Shown piece after piece: positions 35,798 to 39,988 of a stretch of 39,988 nt of DNA (positions are counted from its first letter, which is position 1; each line of letters opens with the position of its first letter). The position numbers were made by a program, and so were the translations under genes. The stretch is taken from NCBI RefSeq assembly GCF_016583795.1, contig NZ_NRRS01000031.1, positions 1-39,988 of the forward strand, given 5' to 3'. Origin of the DNA: Rhabdochromatium marinum (GTDB lineage: Bacteria > Pseudomonadota > Gammaproteobacteria > Chromatiales > Chromatiaceae). The notes under the pieces were generated by a model. It saw only the letters and a list, made by a program, of their open reading frames with translations, ran no database searches and was not told where the DNA came from.

Positions 35798-36241
35798 TTA
35801 AAGGTTCTGTTCATTTGAAGCTGCGATATTCCAAGAGATTTCATTATAGCCAAGTTGTGTGGCTGCGGCTTGCTCGTCCGGTGTCAGTTCATTCCATTGT
35901 TTAGTTTCTGAGGCAGGTGGTGGTGCCTGGCCATCCCAGTTGGTTTGATCCCATTCAAGTTTCGCCCAAGCGGCCTGTTCAGCCGTTGTTAATTCAGACC
36001 ATTCAAAGCTATTCCAGAAATCCTCTATGTTTCTCTGTGGTGCTCTAATCATTGAGGCATCTTTTACCAACAGAGCTTCATCTTGAGCAAACCCTGTGTC
36101 TGTAATACCCAGTGTTAGCACAGCGCTGCTTTTTGCCGGTGGCGGGTTCCTGGCTGTCGAGGGTGACGATGCGCGAGAGGATGGTGGAGACGGCTTGCGG
36201 GGTGTAGAACTCGCCGGCTTTTTTGCCGGACCCGGAGGCAC
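35798..36241 (-). CDS. chimeric ORF ending in tandem W-x-E-L-T repeats
   Basis: The open frame spans 147 codons, but only the part after about 36118 (in transcription order) looks genuine. The first ~40 residues (Pro/Ser-rich) are hsdM read out of frame. The rest is AT-richer and acidic, with two or three related units: WSELTTAEQAAWAKLEWDQT, then WNELTPDEQAAATQLGYNEI, each followed by a tryptophan. An ATG at 36052 (MIRAPQRNIEDFW) could be a true start. Such W-x-E-L-T / E-x-A-A / L-G-Y repeats occur in scattered bacterial and algal proteins. I know no function. It looks like the C-terminal part of a foreign gene joined to the broken hsdM end. Confidence 0.45.
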   Translation of the reverse strand: MPPGPAKKPASSTPRKPSPPSSRASSPSTARNPPPAKSSAVLTLGITDTGFAQDEALLVKDASMIRAPQRNIEDFWNSFEWSELTTAEQAAWAKLEWDQTNWDGQAPPPASETKQWNELTPDEQAAATQLGYNEISWNIAASNEQNL

Positions 36242-36831
36242 CTGTGGGTGATCAGGTTGCCGATGAGGTATTCGTAGGCGTCGCCGAGGATGTCGCTGGT
36301 GGTGGAGAACTGGGCGATGCCTTCGGCGATGCGGCCGATGATGGTGCAGAGCTTGTTGTTGCGCTCCGCCGGGGTGCGGCCGAGCTTCTCGGAGTTGAGA
36401 TTGATCTCGGAGAACAGGCCCTGGAAGGTGCTGGAGAAGGATTCGTTTTCGATGTGCTGGAATCCGCGCTCGAGGGTTTGCCGCAGTTCGGCGTTTTGGG
36501 TGCGGGCGCGATCAAAGATGCTGGTCCAGAGGTAATCGGGGTGGATGACGTAGTGGACTTTGCGACGCATCTGCTTCTCGAACGCGGGCACGTCGGCGGC
36601 GTTGGCCTGGTACCAGAGCGACAGCGGGGTGCGGCGGTCGGTGGCGGGCAGTTGCGGATAGTCCAGGCCGAGTTCCTTCTGGGCGGCGGCCTCGTAGTTG
36701 TCGGAGAGGTAGCGCAGGAACAGGAAGGAGAGCATGTAGTCGCGGAAGTCATCGGCGTTCATCGCGCCGCGCAGGTCGTCGGCGATGGCCCACAGGGTTT
36801 TGCCGAGTTGGCTGAGTTGGTCTTGGGTCAT
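36115..36831 (-). pseudogene. hsdM: type I restriction-modification methylase HsdM, frameshifted and 3'-truncated
   Basis: The first ~195 residues are typical HsdM N-terminal sequence (MTQDQLSQLGKTLWAIADDL, then FRDYMLSFLFLRYLSDNYE, to DAYEYLIG). After LIG, a net 13-bp insertion at about 36222-36245 shifts the frame. In the next frame the conserved ASGSGKKAGEFYTPQAVSTI and LSRIVTLDSQEPATGKK follow. The sequence then stops matching at about 36118, so the whole catalytic domain with the SAM site and NPPY motif is missing. The start overlaps the small upstream gene by 4 bp. Not functional as a methylase. Confidence 0.88.
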
Positions 36832-37040
36832 GTACCCGCCTTCCCTGTGGTTTGCCGGCGCAGTTCGCTGGCCGAAAGATGCACTAATTGACCTTCTTGA
36901 ACGACGACAAGATCGGTCTCGGTCTGCATGGCCGTTTTCCGCGCCATGTCAGCCGCTCGCTGCAGGGCGGTGAAGGACGCACGCAAATCCGGATCGGTAG
37001 CGGTGGAGAGGTCGGGGACGTTCACGGATGTTCTTTCCAT
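36828..37040 (-). CDS. small partner protein of a zeta-toxin-like gene (putative antitoxin)
   Basis: A 70-residue protein, MERTSVNVPDLSTATDPDLR..., with an Ala-rich helix (ALQRAADMARKTAMQTE) and a C-terminal DLVVVQEGQLVHLSASELRR. Short proteins of this kind are often encoded next to zeta-toxin/AAA-type genes. Here it overlaps the zeta fragment by 19 bp and hsdM by 4 bp. Antitoxin function is inferred from pairing only. Confidence 0.6.
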   Translation of the reverse strand: MERTSVNVPDLSTATDPDLRASFTALQRAADMARKTAMQTETDLVVVQEGQLVHLSASELRRQTTGKAGT

Positions 37041-37384
37041 TCCAGTAAAAGGGGGTCGAGGCCAGAATTGTCATAGTGTGCCCAAGTATGGACTTGGGGT
37101 TTGTAGTCGTGATGAAAGTGATGCAGGCCAGCGGCAAAGCGACGGCGAATCACGGCTTCCGGGACATGATGCCCACCTTGGCGAACGCGCTCGGCGACTC
37201 GGGCGATGGCGGTTTCCGCGTTGGGCAGCGAGAGAAAATAGAGACTGACGCGATAGCCGCGTTCACGCCATTGGTTGATCTGCCGCAGGTAGCCTTTCCC
37301 GGACAGGGTGGTTTCCAGCGCAAAGCTCTGGTCGCGCTGAAAGCAGTGGCGGATTTCCTCCATGATGATCTTCTTGCCCGTCAC
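37022..37384 (-). pseudogene. zeta-toxin-family ATPase/kinase, 5'-truncated fragment
   Basis: The 120-residue frame holds the C-terminal part of a zeta-toxin-family protein: FALETTLSGKGYLRQINQWR, ERGYRVSLYFLSLPNAETAI and ARVAERVRQGGHHVPEAVIR. The N-terminal ~70-80 residues with the P-loop (GPNGAGKS) are absent. In their place the frame begins with GTG right inside the end of hsdS. Without the P-loop it cannot bind ATP, so it should be inactive. The join to hsdS marks a deletion. Confidence 0.8.
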
Positions 37385-38004
37385 CCGTTCTGCGCCTCAG
37401 GGCTGGGGAAGAGTTGCTGCATCAGTCCTTTCTTGTGGGTCTTGAGGGCAGCGAGTTTGTCTGCCTGGGCGGCGATCAGGGCGTCGAGGGAGGAGAGGCA
37501 GGCGGCGATTTTTTGTTGTTCGCTCAATGGCGGTTTTGGCAGAGGTATTTGAGCGAAATCTTTGTAATAGAGCCGCAGGCGGTCTTTGGTTAAGCCTTGT
37601 GAGTGCGCGGTCAATACCTGCAAGGATTGCGGTAACTTGAGAAAGTAGCCGTAGAATTCAGCGCAAACATCTTCGGATGGTGCTAGGACGACGTAAGCGG
37701 GACTTACCATGCAATCTTCACAAGCGACACCTGAAGCTCCTTGCCACATTCGCATCATGTTGTAAGCGATGTCATGCTTATGAGCTTTCTTGTTGCCGGT
37801 TGCTTGAGAGATGTCGTCGATTCTTCTTTCAAGAGAATCACGCTTGGCTAAACCGTCATTCATGGTCACCGAATATATTGGAAGACCATCTTCACCATGC
37901 TGAACTCTGTTCGAGAAAAGAGTCTTTGCTTTAGTAATCTCCCACTCCCTCGCCTCCCGAAACTCAGGAAACCGCAACCTCGGCACATGACGCATATCGT
38001 TCAT
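37381..38004 (-). CDS. hsdS: type I restriction specificity subunit HsdS, half-size
   Basis: A 207-residue protein containing one target-recognition domain (VPRLRFPEFREAREWEITKA start) and one conserved helical region (PLPKPPLSEQQKIAACLSSL, then DALIAAQADKLAALKTHKKG). Normal HsdS has two of each in about 400 residues. It may be an internal deletion product or a natural half-HsdS that works as a dimer; the decay of its partners favours the former. The start overlaps the end of the toxin remnant (ATGA) and the stop abuts the zeta fragment. Confidence 0.8.
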   Translation of the reverse strand: MNDMRHVPRLRFPEFREAREWEITKAKTLFSNRVQHGEDGLPIYSVTMNDGLAKRDSLERRIDDISQATGNKKAHKHDIAYNMMRMWQGASGVACEDCMVSPAYVVLAPSEDVCAEFYGYFLKLPQSLQVLTAHSQGLTKDRLRLYYKDFAQIPLPKPPLSEQQKIAACLSSLDALIAAQADKLAALKTHKKGLMQQLFPSPEAQNG

Positions 38005-38196
38005 AGTTCATCCTCGACAATCCATGCGGCGAGTCGCTGCCGAATCTGTTGCAATCGCTGATCACCAATGGTTCCCAGACAGCCAGTCATCGAAGGATGC
38101 CGATGCCTTGCGTAACAGCAGCACCGGGCGAAGTTTAGTGCCGGACAGGTCGGTGAATGGAAAAGGAACCAGCGCGATTTGGCCGGCACGCTTCAA
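38001..38196 (-). pseudogene. PemK/MazF-like toxin with internal deletion
   Basis: Starting at TTG 38196, overlapping the antitoxin stop, the frame reads the classic KRAGQIALVPFPFTDLSGTK then LRPVLLLRKASASFDDWL and stops at 38062. The expected C-terminal sequence (LGTIGDQRLQQIRQRLAAWI) follows immediately in another frame, ending at 38001. Some 40-60 residues of the middle of the family are missing. The two ends are thus fused by an out-of-frame deletion and the toxin is dead. Confidence 0.72.
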
Positions 38197-38432
38197 CGCC
38201 AGCGCTCCTTGAGATCATCAACGGTGTAAAGTGGCTGTTCTTCTTCCATGCCGCGCAGCGCCTGATGCAGACTCATCTCGCGAAATTCAGCGGCTGTCCA
38301 TTCGTTATCGACACCGTTTGGATCATTCGCAGACGCATGCATCGCGTTTAGAAAATCAACAAAATCAAAAACTTCAACTTGCTTGTCTGGTGGGAGTGCC
38401 TGAATTTTTTTAATGAGTTGCGCATGATTCAT
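38193..38432 (-). CDS. DUF2281-type antitoxin
   Basis: A 79-residue protein beginning MNHAQLIKKIQALPPDKQVE, with VFDFVDFLNAM and a C-terminal AEFREMSLHQALRGMEEEQP tail. This is the DUF2281/VapB-like antitoxin pattern paired with PemK/MazF-like toxins. It is intact while its toxin is deleted, as expected because antitoxins can be kept without cost. Confidence 0.8.
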   Translation of the reverse strand: MNHAQLIKKIQALPPDKQVEVFDFVDFLNAMHASANDPNGVDNEWTAAEFREMSLHQALRGMEEEQPLYTVDDLKERWR

Positions 38433-38458
38433 CGTCGCAAATTCCCCTGCTTGTTTGG

Positions 38459-39331
38459 TTAGTGCTCATACGCGGCCAATCCGGAAATCTCCCGCCCGCC
38501 CGCCTGCTTCTTGAGCACCGGCACCAGTTCTGCCATCAGCGCGGTCTCGGCCTGGCTGCGCGCTTTCCAGCCCAGTTCCAGCGGGGCGAACAGCTCGGTC
38601 AGCGCTTCGCCATCGAAAATCATCCGGTCAAGAGTCCCCTCGACGAAGCCATGCAGCGCCTCGGGCGCGAGGTCGTGGCGCACGGCCATGGCGGTCAGCG
38701 CGTCCCGGCTTTTATTGGCCTTGAACACCTGGTACTCGCCTTTGATCTCTTCGGTGCCGCCGTGACCCTTGCCGGCTTGCAGGGTATCAATATAGGCGAT
38801 GATCTCGTCGCGTTCGTCCATCAGATTACTCTGACCACAGAGCAGACTGACGATTTGGTCGCGGCTCAGGGTCTCCTTGCCGGGCGGTTCCTGACGATAG
38901 CACGCGATCAGCGCCATGATGTAGTCGTAGTCGATCAGCGCCGAGGAGAAGAGCACGAACCGATGACCTTGGGCGCGGAAGTCAAAGATGTGGCCGTAGG
39001 GCTTGGTGTCGTTGAGCACCCGGTTGGTCCGCGATAAGGCTTGAATCAGGCCGTGGTGCTTGAGGTTCTTGTCGACATAGAGGGTGTTGAGGTATTGGCG
39101 GTGTGGTAGGTCGCTGTTGGGGTACTGCTGGTCTTTGATGCGTTGCTGCACGTCCTGATAGTAGCCGTCGAACTCGCCGATGCTGTGGTTGGTGCCGTAT
39201 TGGGCGTTGTAGTCGGCCATGATTTGCTGCAGGGCGGCTTTCTCTTGCGGGAGGTCTTCCTGCAGTTGCTTGACATCGCGGTTGCCTTCGGCGGGTGGGG
39301 AGCAATTAACAGTTGATTGATTTATTTTCAA
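38459..39331 (-). pseudogene. hsdR: type I restriction endonuclease HsdR, C-terminal fragment
   Basis: From about 39300 down to 38459 the frame encodes the HsdR C-terminus: YLNTLYVDKNLKHHGLIQAL, then SRTNRVLNDTKPYGHIFDFR (helicase motif VI region), ending GREISGLAAYEH. The nuclease domain and most of the helicase motor (several hundred residues) are missing. The break coincides with the left end of the IS607-like element. The first ~11 residues of the frame (MKINQSTVNCS) are element sequence. The locus therefore cannot restrict. Confidence 0.88.
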
Positions 39332-39344
39332 AGCTGTCTATAAT
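39317..39344 (+). promoter_or_regulatory. promoter of the IS607 transposase
   Basis: TTGATT (39317-39322) and a perfect TATAAT (39339-39344) with a 16-bp spacer lie 8 bp before the transposase ATG. The start would be nearly leaderless or have a very short leader. Confidence 0.6.
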
Positions 39345-39352
39345 TTTTCATT

Positions 39353-39880
39353 ATGAGGAGTAAATACAGCATAGGCGAGTTTGCTAAGCGCATTGGCCGG
39401 TCAGTGCAGACCGTGCGGCGTTGGGAGAGGGAGGGGAAATTGCAGGCCAAGCGCCTGCCCTCGGGGCATCGGTATTTCGATGAGTCCGATGTTCGCCTGA
39501 TGCTGGGCGGGGCGCCTAAGACGCGCGATGTGGTGGTGTATTGCCGGGTCTCCAGTGCGAGACAAAAAGACGATCTCGCCTCCCAGGTCAAAGCGATGGA
39601 AACCTACTGTCTGGGCGCGGGGATTGCGGTCGATGAGTGGGTGCAAGAAGTCGGCGGCGGGATGAACTTCAAGCGCAAGCGCTTTCTCGCCCTGGTGGAT
39701 CGGATTCAGCGCGGGGAAGTACGCCTGCTGCTGATCGGCCACAAAGATCGGCTGATGCGCTTTGGGTTTGACTTATTCGCGCACATCGCCGCAGAAAACG
39801 GCTGCGAGATCTTGGCGGTCAATCAGGACTCCCTCTCCCCTGAACAAGAGATGGTCGAGGAGGGTGCGGCCTTTGAATAA
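39353..39880 (+). CDS. tnpA: IS607-family serine recombinase transposase TnpA, C-terminally altered
   Basis: A 175-residue protein. Residues 1-55 are a MerR-like helix-turn-helix (YSIGEFAKRIGRSVQTVRRW). From about 58 the serine-recombinase catalytic domain follows: VVVYCRVSSARQKDDLASQV with the nucleophile serine, then LLIGHKDRLMRFGFDLF. Complete IS607 TnpAs continue past EQEMVED with a further helical stretch. Here the sequence changes after LSPEQEMVEE to GAAFE and stops, about 20-40 residues early. The end probably reflects an indel or a deletion that fused tnpA to the following tnpB-like piece. Confidence 0.85.
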   Translation: MRSKYSIGEFAKRIGRSVQTVRRWEREGKLQAKRLPSGHRYFDESDVRLMLGGAPKTRDVVVYCRVSSARQKDDLASQVKAMETYCLGAGIAVDEWVQEVGGGMNFKRKRFLALVDRIQRGEVRLLLIGHKDRLMRFGFDLFAHIAAENGCEILAVNQDSLSPEQEMVEEGAAFE

Positions 39881-39974
39881 TGTGATCACCCGAAACAGGC
39901 GGCACCGAATTGATCAATTCGCTGCCAAAATTGTTGCCAGCGCCCGGTCGTTTGGCTCAGCGCCCGCAGGCTGA
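39876..39974 (+). pseudogene. possible TnpB/Cas12-like RuvC-region remnant
   Basis: In the frame next to tnpA, a short stretch reads NNVITRNRRHRIDQFAAKIV then ASARSFGSAPAG and stops at 39974. The pattern (basic residues, R-x-D-Q, A-K-I-V-x-x-A-x-x-F-G) resembles the segment ahead of the RuvC-II motif in TnpB and Cas12-type proteins, the usual partner of IS607 TnpA. It is only about 33 residues and without catalytic residues, so the identification is weak. Confidence 0.25.
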
Positions 39975-39988
39975 GTACAATCCCGGCG

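Larger units (their letters stand above)
39300..39988 (+). mobile_element. IS607-family insertion, left part (continues past the window or is truncated)
   Basis: An AT-rich junction at about 39300 interrupts hsdR. It is followed by a promoter, a serine-recombinase transposase of IS607 type, and a short tnpB-like tail. IS607 elements lack terminal inverted repeats and do not make target duplications, so the exact end cannot be seen. The right end is not in the window. Confidence 0.65.

Overview
The window is about 40 kb of high-GC DNA. It most resembles a gammaproteobacterium of the purple sulfur bacterial (Chromatiaceae) type. That placement is an inference from the GC level, a nitrogen-fixation-associated Rop-like/CCE_0567 protein, a DsrE-like protein and an RHNMG-type zinc-ribbon protein. 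No rRNA or tRNA is visible to settle it.

Layout. (1) 1-2.9 kb: the tail of an unidentified gene, then the eroded remains of a type III Wadjet anti-plasmid locus. These are a jetA (DUF2397/TIGR02677) gene lacking its 5' end and a jetB (DUF2398/TIGR02678) gene whose start is merged with jetA; jetC and jetD are absent. (2) 2.9-4.8 kb: a polytopic membrane protein with an in-frame hexanucleotide (Ala-Val)n tract, and the Rop-like protein. (3) 5.1-8.0 kb: a tight unit of PAS-like cysteine protein, OmpR-type regulator, histidine kinase and ArfB ribosome-rescue factor. (4) 8.1-13.1 kb: a MarR repressor divergent from an AcrAB/MexAB-type RND pump, with two clear operator-like palindromes around a promoter. 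(5) 13.1-18.1 kb: methyltransferase, sulfotransferase, DUF89 protein, zinc ribbon, a probable broken small gene, DsrE-like protein and a CidA/CidB (LrgA/LrgB) pair. (6) 18.2-21.4 kb: a CHASE4-HAMP-GGDEF diguanylate cyclase translationally coupled to a periplasmic 5'-nucleotidase-like enzyme.

(7) 21.4-35.8 kb is the main system: a 69-repeat CRISPR array followed by a complete type I-D CRISPR-Cas operon. Reading along the minus strand the order is cas6, cas10d, csc2 (cas7d), csc1 (cas5d), cas3', cas4, cas1, cas2 and then the array. A WYL-domain regulator is divergent at the head of the operon. The large subunit carries the HD nuclease, Cas3' has only the helicase, and a strong internal ribosome binding site in cas10d predicts a separately made small subunit, Cas11d. 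The position of cas6 (first) and cas3' (after csc1) differs from the usual cyanobacterial I-D order.

(8) 35.8-40.0 kb is a decayed defence/toxin island, mostly on the minus strand: a type I restriction-modification locus (hsdR 5'-truncated, hsdS half-size, hsdM frameshifted and 3'-truncated) interleaved with two broken toxin-antitoxin modules (DUF2281/PemK-like and a zeta-toxin fragment with its small partner). It is capped by an IS607-type element that interrupts hsdR. An AT-richer piece encoding tandem W-x-E-L-T repeats has been joined to the broken end of hsdM. One intact immune system (I-D) therefore sits between two defence loci that have been degraded by deletion.
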